From an uncultured Prevotellaceae bacterium (GTDB taxonomy: Bacteria > Bacteroidota > Bacteroidia > Bacteroidales > Bacteroidaceae): a stretch of DNA of 63,775 nucleotides. Of this stretch, positions 1 to 8,267 are shown piece after piece. The translations under genes and the position numbers were made by a program. Position 1 is the stretch's first letter. Each line of letters opens with the position of its first letter. The notes beneath the pieces are model-generated. The model was not told the origin of the DNA. It ran no database searches and worked only from the letters and a program-made list of their open reading frames with translations. The DNA lies in NCBI GenBank assembly GCA_937893145.1, contig CALBJW010000213.1, forward strand, positions 1 through 63,775, written 5' to 3'.

Positions 1-54
1 TGTTAAGCCTGTAGCTAGCGTTCATCCTGAGCCAGGATCAAACTCTTCACTGTA
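1..54 (-). rRNA. rrs: 16S ribosomal RNA, 5' end only
   Basis: Read on the minus strand, these bases give the universal 16S start (GAAGAGTTTGATCCTGGCTC, then AGGATGAACGCTAGC), followed by the Bacteroidota-style CTACAGGCTTAACA. Only the first ~50 nt are in the window and the rest lies beyond position 1. The exact 5' end is uncertain by a few bases. Confidence 0.97.
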
Positions 55-261
55 AAAGTAATATCTTTTGCCTCTGCGACATTGACGCAGAGAACTTGTC
101 TGTCTGATTCGGCCAGGCTCTCCTGCTTATTCGTTTTAAGTAGAATTGACTTGACTTTGATTTCTTAGCTCGCCCGCTTAAAGCGGACGTGCTGCCTTGT
201 CTATTTAGTTGCAGTCTGTCAAAGATCGATGTAATTGCCTCCATCTTTCGGAAAGCGAGTG
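55..261 (-). other. rRNA operon leader
   Basis: This is the untranslated stretch between the rRNA promoter and the 16S 5' end. It has no convincing open frame. A small inverted repeat, CCGCTTAAAGCGG, lies near 173-185. It probably holds part of the processing stem that pairs with sequence after 16S, which is outside the window. Confidence 0.6.
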
Positions 262-293
262 CAAAGGTACTGCCTTTTTGGATACTGACCAAA
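262..293 (-). promoter_or_regulatory. rRNA operon promoter, Bacteroidota type
   Basis: On the minus strand TACCTTTG (-7 box, 262-269) is preceded, after 20 nt, by TTTG (-33 box, 290-293). This matches the Bacteroidota housekeeping consensus TTTG-N19/20-TAnnTTTG. A/T-rich sequence upstream (294-330) could act as an UP element. Transcription would start near 255, giving a leader of about 200 nt. Confidence 0.8.
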
Positions 294-433
294 TGTTTTT
301 AAATGTTTTTGAGAAAAACTACGCTTTTTGTTAGGTTTTGGAGGCAGATTTAGATATAAATGGGACTATTTGGGCAAGAAAAATTAGAAAAGACGGCACA
401 AATGGCATCGATTTGTCATTTGAGATAAAAGAC

Positions 434-467
434 AAAAAAGGCTGACTCCAATGATGAAGTCAGCCTT
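434..467 (-). terminator. Terminator of the export operon
   Basis: A 10-bp perfect stem, AAGGCTGACT/AGTCAGCCTT (438-447 with 458-467), is followed on the minus strand by a run of T. It sits just after the Wzc-like gene and insulates it from the rRNA operon. Confidence 0.85.
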
Positions 468-493
468 ATATAATAATATATAATGTGTATCAA

Positions 494-2920
494 TTAGTAT
501 CCATATCCTGCATACTTGTGGTAACCATAACCATAGTAGCTTGAATAGAGATGAGCTCTTGAAACGCCATTGAGAGCTACGCACATATTCTTGAACTTAC
601 CCTCGTCATGGAGAGCCTGAACATCTGGGAGCATACGACGGTCAAGATTACCGGCACGGATAACGAAGATTGTGATGTCCGCAGTACGGTTCACGATAAC
701 AGAGTCTGCAACCACATTAGCAGGTACATTGTCGAGGATGACGTAGTCGTACTTTTCCTTCAACTTTTCAACCAACTCATCGAATGCTGGAAGAAGAAGC
801 AACTCTGCCGGGTTTGGAGCAACAACACCTGCTGGGAGAATGTCGAGATTGTCATTGTCCTTATGATGAATAATAAGTTCGTCAATATCAGTGCAATAAC
901 CACCAAGATAGTTTGTGACACCAGGAAGGTTACGTCCAAACTGAGCACTCAAACTTGCACGACGGATATCAGTATCAACGATGACAACCTTCTTGTTTGT
1001 CAAGGCAAGACCCATTGCAAGGTTACTACTTACAAATGTCTTACCTGCATTTGGAATGTATGAAGTCATCATGATAACCTTCTTGTCCTTATCGCCAGCC
1101 TGAAGCATGTGCAAGTTTGTACGCATGATACGAACAGCTTCAGAAACAGGGTCCTTAGAATCCTTAGTGACAACAATGTCATGGTGAATACGACGCTTGT
1201 TAGCACGCTTACGAAGCATATTAGTAATCTTTGTCACCCATGCCATCTTACCATCTTCCTCTATCTCAGGAATTTCACCGATGAACGGCATAGAAAGTTC
1301 ACGTTCAATATCCTTACGGTTACGAACCTTAGTGCTGCCAATAACTGTGAACCAAAGGATTGCAGAAGGAATGGCAAGACCGATGATGAGACCGAGAAGG
1401 AGAATCATTGGTTTGCGTGGAGCTACAGGTGAATCACCACCCTCTGCAGGGTCGAGTACACGAGCATTGCTCTCTGCCATGTTCTTCTTGAGGTTGTTGG
1501 CTTCACGCTTATTGAGGAGGTACATATAGAGGTTCTCCTTGATACGCTGCTGACGCTCAACATTAACGACAGTCTTCTGCTGACTTGGTACAGCTGTGAG
1601 TCGGCTGCTGCTTGTTCCTACACGACTATTAACATGAGAAAGTTCGATGTCAAGACTGCGAATCAAGTTGTGAATTGACTCCACGATACGAACTCTCAAC
1701 TGGTCGATAGTATTACCAAGGTCTTCAACCTGCGGGTTGTTTGCACCAGCATCCTGCTGCAACTTGTCGCGCTGAAGAGTCATTGTATTGTACTGAGAGA
1801 TAAGGTTCTCAACCTGAGAATTCTTGATACCAGTATTATTAGGAATGACATCATAACGGCTTGCACCAGTACGATTCTGGATGTAATTCAAGATATACTG
1901 CGCAACAGCTTTCTGATTCTCAAGTTCAGAAGCCTGCTGTTCCATTGCATTGTATGAATTACGGAATGCACTTGCATCGGCACTGATATCAGTCAACTGA
2001 TGTGATGCCTTGAAGTTGGCGATTGTCATATCTACACCACCAAGTTCTTCTTCGAGTTTTTCAAGACGTTCGTTGATGAACTTATCAGTATTTACTACAA
2101 CCTTGTTCTTATCATTGATAGCGTCTTCATTATAAACCTCAACAAGAGTATTGAGTACATCCTCTGCACGCTCCTTACTTACATCCTGCATTGTAAGAGT
2201 GATGATAGATGCCATCTTGCTTGCAAGAGCTGTCTGAAGGCGAGCACTATAAGAAAGACCAACATTTTTAACACTACCCTTTCGTACATTGATGTTAACA
2301 CCCATAAGGTCCTTAACAGACTCACTGGTATTGAAATCAACCTGAACACGACCTACAGGTGTCTTAACAGTAGTACCACCCTTAGCAATGATTTTTTCAT
2401 CATACTCTCCATCAGGAGTTACAAAGTGACTAAGAGTAACACCACCACCCTTGATAGGAGTCATGACAAGCGCAAGTTGGTCATTCTCGCCAGCATCGAG
2501 GAACTGAAGTTTGTAAGGAGTTGTTCCGTAAAGATTGAAATTGCGGAAATGTCCCTTACGGCTATAGTCAACATCAAGGTGAAGGCGACGAGCCACTTCA
2601 ATCATGAGACGCTTTGTTTTGAATACAAGCAACTCATTATCAACACTCTTACCAGTATTGATAATACCAAGGTCCTCGAATGTTGCAGCCTCAGACTCCA
2701 ACTGACTTGAACCCTTTTCGCTCTTAATCATCACTGTGGTCTGACGCTGATAGATGTTTGGAGAGCGCTTGATGTAAAGGAAAGCAGCAGCAACACAAAG
2801 AACTACAGAAAGTAAGTACCACTTCCAATAGTTGAGTGCAACCATAAGGATGTCGGTAATGTTGTACTCTTCTTCCTTCTTCTTTGCAGCGTTATTAGCT
2901 TGAATATTATTTTCTGCCAT
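494..2920 (-). CDS. Wzc-like polysaccharide co-polymerase / tyrosine autokinase
   Basis: Inner-membrane regulator of polysaccharide chain length and export, 808 aa. A Wzz-type periplasmic region with long coiled-coil stretches lies between a TM segment near residues 34-53 and a second near 505-530. The C-terminal BY-kinase domain carries a Walker A (PNAGKT, about 623-628), a Walker A' (VIVDTDIRR, about 646-654) and a Walker B (VILDNVP, about 727-733). The last 17 residues hold eight tyrosines, the usual autophosphorylation cluster of this family. The kinase and membrane parts are fused, as in proteobacterial Wzc. It is the last gene of an operon behind the Wza-like lipoprotein and a sugar dehydratase. 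By family, cycles of tail phosphorylation control polymer length. The assignment is secure; the exported polymer is inferred to be the product of the 15-46 kb genes. Confidence 0.95.
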   Translation of the reverse strand: MAENNIQANNAAKKKEEEYNITDILMVALNYWKWYLLSVVLCVAAAFLYIKRSPNIYQRQTTVMIKSEKGSSQLESEAATFEDLGIINTGKSVDNELLVFKTKRLMIEVARRLHLDVDYSRKGHFRNFNLYGTTPYKLQFLDAGENDQLALVMTPIKGGGVTLSHFVTPDGEYDEKIIAKGGTTVKTPVGRVQVDFNTSESVKDLMGVNINVRKGSVKNVGLSYSARLQTALASKMASIITLTMQDVSKERAEDVLNTLVEVYNEDAINDKNKVVVNTDKFINERLEKLEEELGGVDMTIANFKASHQLTDISADASAFRNSYNAMEQQASELENQKAVAQYILNYIQNRTGASRYDVIPNNTGIKNSQVENLISQYNTMTLQRDKLQQDAGANNPQVEDLGNTIDQLRVRIVESIHNLIRSLDIELSHVNSRVGTSSSRLTAVPSQQKTVVNVERQQRIKENLYMYLLNKREANNLKKNMAESNARVLDPAEGGDSPVAPRKPMILLLGLIIGLAIPSAILWFTVIGSTKVRNRKDIERELSMPFIGEIPEIEEDGKMAWVTKITNMLRKRANKRRIHHDIVVTKDSKDPVSEAVRIMRTNLHMLQAGDKDKKVIMMTSYIPNAGKTFVSSNLAMGLALTNKKVVIVDTDIRRASLSAQFGRNLPGVTNYLGGYCTDIDELIIHHKDNDNLDILPAGVVAPNPAELLLLPAFDELVEKLKEKYDYVILDNVPANVVADSVIVNRTADITIFVIRAGNLDRRMLPDVQALHDEGKFKNMCVALNGVSRAHLYSSYYGYGYHKYAGYGY

Positions 2921-2950
2921 ATTGTTTAATTAATTAAGTCTTGTAAACCT

Positions 2951-3769
2951 TTATTTGCCATTAGAGAACAATCTAACCAAAGTGACAACTGAGATAGCTG
3001 TCGAAACAAGTGAAATCCAAACACTTGGCTGGTTCCAGCGGCTCTGTGTACTCTGACTTGCCTTATACTTGTTTGGCTGAACATAAACGATATCGTTCTG
3101 CTGGAGATAATAGCGTGGTGAATCAAAGATGTTCTTCGAGCGAAGGTCATGCCAGATAACAGTACGCTTGCCATCAACTTCACGAATGACAGCCACACGG
3201 TCACGACGACCATAAGCAGTCAAGTCGCCTGCCATTGCAAGAGCATCGAGAATTGTTGTATGTTCGTTGCTCATAGCATAATAGCCAGAGCGGTTAACTT
3301 CACCAAGTACAGTAATCTTCAAGTTCTGGAACTCGACAGTTACGATTGGGTCCTTCAAATAGTTGTTGGAAATGAGCTTATCCTTAATCAATTCAACGAT
3401 TTCGGCGCGGCTCAAGCCTTCAACATGCAATATACCGATCTGAGGGAATTCGATATTACCACTCTCGTCAACCTGATAACCCAAAGCACGCTGTGTGGTG
3501 TTAGCAGAATAAATCTCGCTCTGTCCAGAACCAGGGCGATAACCCTGAGCTGTCAAATTGAAAGGAGCAGCAGATTCTGCATTACGACTACTAACATAGA
3601 TATTAACAATGTCTCCTACACGAGCTTTAACTTGTGTGATCTGAGTAACCTTCATCTGGTCGAACTCAGCAGCATCCTGCAGATATGTGAACTCCTTGTA
3701 ACTTGAGCAAGAGCTAAGTACTCCAACGAGAGCAACAACTGCAGCTTTTAACAGATTTGTTTTTTTCAT
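2951..3769 (-). CDS. Wza-like polysaccharide export lipoprotein
   Basis: Outer-membrane polysaccharide export protein, 272 aa. A lipoprotein signal peptide ends in VLSSC, so Cys21 would be lipidated. A Poly_export domain follows (about residues 45-130, with the VGDIVNIYV motif), then an SLBB region (about 150-230, with ITVLGEVNRSGYY). A hydrophobic C-terminal helix (about 243-265, WISLVSTAISVVTLVRLF) could be the membrane-spanning helix of a Wza-type channel. It lies 30 nt upstream of the Wzc-like kinase, its expected partner, and 37 nt downstream of the dehydratase gene. The Prevotellaceae form is shorter than E. coli Wza (about 380 aa) but has the same order of parts. Confidence 0.93.
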   Translation of the reverse strand: MKKTNLLKAAVVALVGVLSSCSSYKEFTYLQDAAEFDQMKVTQITQVKARVGDIVNIYVSSRNAESAAPFNLTAQGYRPGSGQSEIYSANTTQRALGYQVDESGNIEFPQIGILHVEGLSRAEIVELIKDKLISNNYLKDPIVTVEFQNLKITVLGEVNRSGYYAMSNEHTTILDALAMAGDLTAYGRRDRVAVIREVDGKRTVIWHDLRSKNIFDSPRYYLQQNDIVYVQPNKYKASQSTQSRWNQPSVWISLVSTAISVVTLVRLFSNGK

Positions 3770-3806
3770 TATTTTAGTATTTTTTTATTTTCTAATGTTT
3801 CTAATA

Positions 3807-5759
3807 TTATTTATCCAAGACTTCGTACTTACTACTCTTACTCTTGTATTCAGGAACTATCTCCTTCATTATCTTGACGATTTCCATATCGTCGTACGAA
3901 TAGCTCGCCTCAAGAAGTCTTTCTTCATTCTCACAAGCTGTAGCATATTCATATTCACGCACAGCAGCAATCATAATCTTAGGATGATGAGTTGGCTTCG
4001 TGCGCTCTGCATCGTTCAGAACCTCCTCAAACAATTTTTCGCCATCGCGGAGTCCTGTAAACTTTATTTCAATGTTCTTAGCACCAGAAAGACGAATCAT
4101 ACGTCTTGCAAGATCTACAATCTTCACAGGTTTTCCCATATCGAACACGAAAATCTCGCCACCCTTACCCATTGTTCCAGCTTCGAGCACTAACCTACAT
4201 GCCTCTGGTATGAGCATAAAGAAACGTATAATATCAGGATGTGTTACAGTGAGTGGTCCACCCTTCTTTATTTGTTCCTTAAAGATTGGAATAACACTTC
4301 CGTTAGAACCGAGTACATTGCCAAAACGTGTAGTTACAAACTGAGTAACGGCGAGTTCACCATTTACCTGTTTCAACGAACCACTTCGTTTCATTATCTC
4401 TGCATTGAGAGACTGGCAATATATCTCACAGATACGTTTTGAGCATCCCATCACATTGGTTGGATTAACTGCTTTGTCTGTAGAAATCATCACAAATTTC
4501 TTTGTTCCATACTTCACAGCCAAGTCAGCAATCACTCGCGTACCATATATATTATTTTGAACAGCCATTGCAGGATTGTCCTCCATCATAGGTACATGCT
4601 TATAAGCAGCAGCATGGAAGACATACTCAGGACGATGTTCGGAGAAAATCTTCTCCATGTGAGTCTGGTTTGAAATGCTCGTAACTATCGTTTCTGACTT
4701 TATTTTAGGGTAATCACGAGACATGAGCAGACGCACATCGTGCATTGGTGTTTCGGCTTGGTCGATGAGAATCATCTCGGCAGGCTTAAACTCTGCAACC
4801 TGTTTAACCATCTCACCACCGATACTGCCCGCGGCACCTGTTATGAGGATTCGCTTACCCGTAAGCAGTTCACCAATAGCATCCAAATCAACCTCAATCT
4901 TATCACGAGGCAGAAGGTCTTCTATCTCTACCTCACTCAACTGAGACAGTTTGATATTGCTCTCGCCATCCCATAATACAGTATCTTGCATCATGTAGAT
5001 ACGTATGCCAGCATCTGTGAGCATGTCTATGAATTCCTGATTTTCAAGGAACGCATCATTCTGCATAGGACTCACAAGCAAACTCTTCACTCGTTTTCTT
5101 TGCATGATACGAATGATGTCTGCATCTTGAGCATAAACACGTTTGCCTAATAGAAGATGATTGCCGTTGAATCCTGGTTCACAAGAAATAAAGCCTCTCA
5201 CTCGGAAACGTGGTGAAGGGTCATCGAGCATACCCTTTGCGATTGATATGCCACCCTGCATTGTTCCATAGACGAATACGTTCTGAACGCCCTGACCATT
5301 TGCTGTACGATAACTTACATACACCAATCTACCTACAATACGAGAAAGTAATATAAGGAATGTACCTAATATGAATACAAAGAGGAACACATACCAACTT
5401 GGAGCAAAGAACCCAAAGTATTTCTGCACAAGACTCGCTGCGAAAGACAGCAAAGTACCTATTGTCATCGCAAGTCCGATTCGTGCCAAATCCGTAAATG
5501 AGGAATACCTGATTATACCGCTGTATGTATGTTGGCTTCGGAAACCAATGATATAGAAAACCAAATAGAAAAATACCAGAAATACAACAGAGAGTGCATG
5601 ACTAAGTACATTTGACAAACCATACTGAGCACATAAACCCAATACCCCACAAAATGTCACAATTAAGCAATCTACGAGGAGCACACACCAATATGGAAGT
5701 GCCTCTCTGGATAGGTACCAATCAAATAGTTTTCTAAAAAGTTCCTTCAACCAATTCAT
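3807..5759 (-). CDS. Membrane nucleotide-sugar 4,6-dehydratase (PglF/CapD/WbpM family)
   Basis: A 650-aa protein with four TM segments in the first ~140 residues, a CoA-binding-like domain, and a C-terminal extended SDR domain. The SDR domain shows the NAD site GAAGSIGGEM (around residue 310), HAAAYKHVPMMEDNP, and STDKAVNPTNVMGCSKR. In the last motif Met replaces the usual catalytic Tyr, a hallmark of this dehydratase family. By family it converts UDP-GlcNAc to UDP-4-keto-6-deoxy-GlcNAc for amino- or deoxy-sugar synthesis. It is first in the operon with the Wza and Wzc genes and has its own promoter upstream. A PglC-like priming transferase and PglD-like acetyltransferase are encoded at 24-25 kb and could act on its product, but no PglE-type aminotransferase is in the window. 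Confidence 0.92.
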   Translation of the reverse strand: MNWLKELFRKLFDWYLSREALPYWCVLLVDCLIVTFCGVLGLCAQYGLSNVLSHALSVVFLVFFYLVFYIIGFRSQHTYSGIIRYSSFTDLARIGLAMTIGTLLSFAASLVQKYFGFFAPSWYVFLFVFILGTFLILLSRIVGRLVYVSYRTANGQGVQNVFVYGTMQGGISIAKGMLDDPSPRFRVRGFISCEPGFNGNHLLLGKRVYAQDADIIRIMQRKRVKSLLVSPMQNDAFLENQEFIDMLTDAGIRIYMMQDTVLWDGESNIKLSQLSEVEIEDLLPRDKIEVDLDAIGELLTGKRILITGAAGSIGGEMVKQVAEFKPAEMILIDQAETPMHDVRLLMSRDYPKIKSETIVTSISNQTHMEKIFSEHRPEYVFHAAAYKHVPMMEDNPAMAVQNNIYGTRVIADLAVKYGTKKFVMISTDKAVNPTNVMGCSKRICEIYCQSLNAEIMKRSGSLKQVNGELAVTQFVTTRFGNVLGSNGSVIPIFKEQIKKGGPLTVTHPDIIRFFMLIPEACRLVLEAGTMGKGGEIFVFDMGKPVKIVDLARRMIRLSGAKNIEIKFTGLRDGEKLFEEVLNDAERTKPTHHPKIMIAAVREYEYATACENEERLLEASYSYDDMEIVKIMKEIVPEYKSKSSKYEVLDK

Positions 5760-5814
5760 CGTATAGCAAAACAGAACATTTAATCAAATTCATCATGTCA
5801 CAATATATGACTTG

Positions 5815-5846
5815 CAAAGTTATACAATTTTCGGAACACTGCCAAA
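5815..5846 (-). promoter_or_regulatory. Promoter of the dehydratase-wza-wzc operon
   Basis: On the minus strand TTTG (5843-5846), a 20-nt spacer and TAACTTTG (5815-5822) match the Bacteroidota -33/-7 consensus. The predicted start is near 5808, giving a leader of about 50 nt before the ATG at 5759. Confidence 0.75.
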
Positions 5847-5874
5847 CAAATAATACAAAATTTGGATTTACACA

Positions 5875-5918
5875 ATCAAAAAAGGAAGTCACCCACTAAC
5901 GAAGGGGCGACTTCCTTT
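5875..5918 (-). terminator. Terminator after secreted-protein/peptide cassette A
   Basis: A 10-bp stem AAAGGAAGTC/GACTTCCTTT (5881-5890 with 5909-5918) with inner C/G-rich bases is followed on the minus strand by six T. The left arm and loop share AGTCACCCAC with the terminator of cassette B at 12648-12677, suggesting common descent. Confidence 0.85.
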
Positions 5919-5978
5919 ATACGAGAAATCAATTACAATTTCAAAATCAAACGATATCAAGTAATACTTGACAAGTAA

Positions 5979-6137
5979 TTACCATACGTTTTCTGAAGTC
6001 TTGATAGGCTTTACGCCAAGACCGTCTGCAGAACCATTAGGATCTACATTACCATCGATTACCTCACCAGAAGTAGTAATTACATCCTGCGACTTGAGCT
6101 CGATAACCTTAACGATTGGGGTTTCAATCTTTTTCAT
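5979..6137 (-). CDS. Small peptide of cassette A, 52 aa, unknown function
   Basis: A short frame of 52 codons ending TGG TAA. The peptide starts MKKIETPIVKVIEL, contains DVITTS, and ends ENVW. It has no signal peptide or TM segment, and its second half is rich in Gly, Asp and Asn. It lies 60 nt downstream of the 608-aa secreted protein gene, before a strong terminator. A similar frame (MNKKKFIVPEVSVM... DVICTS ... ISWD) sits in the same place in cassette B; the two share the P-x-V-x-V and DVIxTS positions and a C-terminal Trp. Small proteins of this look are common in Bacteroidales but I know of no function. The matching position, the shared residues and the terminator argue that it is a real gene. 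Confidence 0.65.
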   Translation of the reverse strand: MKKIETPIVKVIELKSQDVITTSGEVIDGNVDPNGSADGLGVKPIKTSENVW

Positions 6138-6156
6138 ATTGCAAATGTATTTTTGC

Positions 6157-6180
6157 GGTACGCACTTTGAGGTGCGTACC
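6157..6180 (-). promoter_or_regulatory. Stem-loop between secreted-protein gene and peptide gene
   Basis: A 9-bp perfect stem GGTACGCAC/GTGCGTACC (6157-6165 with 6172-6180) fills the gap between the 608-aa gene and the peptide gene. There is no T run on the minus strand, so it may stabilise or process the transcript instead of ending it. The sequence at 6153-6160, TTGCGGTA, equals the core of the 22-nt repeat family described at 12.1, 36.5 and 52.7 kb. Confidence 0.5.
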
Positions 6181-6197
6181 TTTGTTTATAATCTTTT

Positions 6198-8024
6198 TTA
6201 CTTAACGTACATCTTCTTGCCGTTTACAACGTAAAGACCAGGCTTAGAAATCTGGTTTACCTTAACGCCATTAACATTGTAGATGTCATTTGAAACTGAT
6301 GTTTCAAATGAGTTGATAGATGTGATTTCGCTAAGACGAGCAATCTTAATTTCATTTTCACCATTAGCACCGATCATGTCGATACAAGCACGGAATGGAT
6401 AGAGGTTGTTTGCAAGTGGGCTGAACTTATTAGTTGAAGTGTTCACACCATAGAATCCCTTAAACGCAGAAGTAGTAGCGAATGTACCATAAGTATAACC
6501 ATCCACACCTGCTTCACATACGATTGGAGTATTGTCAAATTCTACAGACATCTTTGTACCGTCTGACATTACTACACATGGAACACCTGCACCAATTTCA
6601 TCATTGCTGTCGAAGTATGCCATAACATTTCCGTCATAGTAGTTGTATGTGAGTATGTCATCAACACCTTCAATATCAGTAGAGATAGCGAATGGGAGAC
6701 AGAGAGAGTTGTAACCATTGCTGAGGTCACGTGAATAGTTACCAGAAACTGCCACGAAATCAACTGGAGAGTAGAAGTTAGTCTTAGGAGCTGTTACTGT
6801 AGTAGTGTAATCTGGTGTAAGGTCTGTGAGCACGAAGTTAGCTACGCAGTAAGAACCATTTGGCTGAGCAACGAGTACATTCTTAACACCTGCAGGAACC
6901 TCACCAAATGTAAGAACTGCCATTGTGTTAGGGAATGAAGCCTGAAGAGCTTCCAATTCACTGAGGCTCAAACCTGCCTGAACTTCTGAAGAACCTGGAT
7001 ATACATCAAACTTAGGAGCTACTGGAGTGAACTCTACTGTTACAGGAACATTTTCGGCAGCATCTACCATTGCTACAAGCTGGTTGTACATGTTAACAAA
7101 AGTAAAGAGACCAGTATAAGCCATATCATTTGCTGAAAAAACAGGTAAAAGTGCCTGAGAGACCATACCTGTCATTCCGTTAGGGAAAACATCAGAAAGA
7201 CCGCTAAGATCAATAGTAATCTTTGCGTCTGCTGTAAGAACCGACTTAGTGGCACCTACAGCCATAGCAGTACCTGCACGCATAGAAATAACAGCCTTGT
7301 AAGTGTCTGACATATCTCTTGTCATTGTCTGCACTCTTGAATTCTCAAAAATAGCATTAAGAATTTCCTTCATAGAATGGTTGCCCGAACCAGGAACGAT
7401 AGTAGTTTCATTGTCGAAATAAATTGCCTCATTGCCAATTTGCAAGTAAGAACCCTTTGGAATATAAACATAAGAATCTCCACCGAGGTTAGCACTTGTA
7501 GAAACATGCGAGTTGATCTGGCACCAATCACCGTAAGCATAATCCAAAGAGTTGACAGTACCAACGAGTTGGTTAGCTCTTGCATTATATGCAGCAATGT
7601 TGTAAACAAGTCCTTCTGACTTTGCGCCATTGTCGATAACAGTTACAGGACAAGTAGCGCCCTCGAAGCTATATATCGAAGAAAGCATCTCTGCTAGGTT
7701 TGGATACACACCTCTAATGCCAGTGTTAACTGTCACTTCATGAACACGAGTTTCAGTATTAACCATGCCAAGAGTTGTTACTTCGTTCATTTCGATACGA
7801 ATATCTGCCTTTTCTGTGCTAACAATTGCATTGTTAATACCTGGCATCTGAACAGTAAAATCAAAACTGTCATAAACCGTAGTTGACACAGTTACTGGAG
7901 CGCCTTCTCTGTCATAGCCTGTAATGCTGGCACTGTATCTTGTAATAGGTGCCTGAGCAAAAGCGCTTGTTCCTACGAGGAGAGCAGCTCCCGCAAGAAG
8001 ATTTTTAAGTAAATTTTTCATCAT
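6198..8024 (-). CDS. Secreted surface protein of cassette A, 608 aa
   Basis: A signal peptide (KNLLAGAALLVGTSAFA, then QAPIT) is followed by a long, soluble, beta-rich sequence with no enzyme motif I recognise. The C-terminus, NGVKVNQISKPGLYVVNGKK followed by MYVK, is a short type IX-like sorting tail as seen in Prevotella. It is a distant paralogue of the 636-aa protein at 12896-14806. Both have the SxTGY start of the mature chain, a YLQIGNE/YFQIGNE motif, the block NxYSPVDFVAxSGxY then CLPF, and the same tail. The gene has its own promoter and is followed by the 52-aa peptide gene. It probably ends up on or outside the outer membrane. Function unknown. Confidence 0.85.
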   Translation of the reverse strand: MMKNLLKNLLAGAALLVGTSAFAQAPITRYSASITGYDREGAPVTVSTTVYDSFDFTVQMPGINNAIVSTEKADIRIEMNEVTTLGMVNTETRVHEVTVNTGIRGVYPNLAEMLSSIYSFEGATCPVTVIDNGAKSEGLVYNIAAYNARANQLVGTVNSLDYAYGDWCQINSHVSTSANLGGDSYVYIPKGSYLQIGNEAIYFDNETTIVPGSGNHSMKEILNAIFENSRVQTMTRDMSDTYKAVISMRAGTAMAVGATKSVLTADAKITIDLSGLSDVFPNGMTGMVSQALLPVFSANDMAYTGLFTFVNMYNQLVAMVDAAENVPVTVEFTPVAPKFDVYPGSSEVQAGLSLSELEALQASFPNTMAVLTFGEVPAGVKNVLVAQPNGSYCVANFVLTDLTPDYTTTVTAPKTNFYSPVDFVAVSGNYSRDLSNGYNSLCLPFAISTDIEGVDDILTYNYYDGNVMAYFDSNDEIGAGVPCVVMSDGTKMSVEFDNTPIVCEAGVDGYTYGTFATTSAFKGFYGVNTSTNKFSPLANNLYPFRACIDMIGANGENEIKIARLSEITSINSFETSVSNDIYNVNGVKVNQISKPGLYVVNGKKMYVK

Positions 8025-8111
8025 ATAAAGATATTAATTATTAATTATTCAACACCATGGGGTATGCTAATTTACACAATACACCCTTATATATAATACA
8101 ACAATAATGCG

Positions 8112-8142
8112 CAAAATTAGCAAATCATATAGAAATGACAAA
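8112..8142 (-). promoter_or_regulatory. Promoter of cassette A
   Basis: On the minus strand TTTG (8139-8142), a 19-nt spacer and TAATTTTG (8112-8119). The same two boxes with the same spacing precede cassette B (14926-14956). The predicted start is near 8105, about 80 nt before the ATG. Confidence 0.78.
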
Positions 8143-8227
8143 GGATTTTTTCTAATATTTTAAATAAAATGTATATAAAATACATAAGAAGTTCAAATAT
8201 TATTTAAAAACAGGCATTTAAATAGCA

Positions 8228-8257
8228 ACAGGAGTGCATCATTAGACGCACTCCTGT
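8228..8257 (-). terminator. Stem-loop terminator after clpB
   Basis: A 10-bp perfect stem ACAGGAGTGC/GCACTCCTGT (8228-8237 with 8248-8257) starts about 10 nt after the ClpB stop codon. The following minus-strand sequence is A/T-rich but lacks a clean T run, so efficiency is uncertain. Confidence 0.65.
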
Positions 8258-8267
8258 CACCACAAAA

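Noticed and set aside
5979..6137. RiPP or bacteriocin precursor reading of the small peptides
   Set aside because: There is no GG leader motif, no radical SAM, LanM or peptidase-transporter gene next to either copy, so a RiPP claim is not supported.
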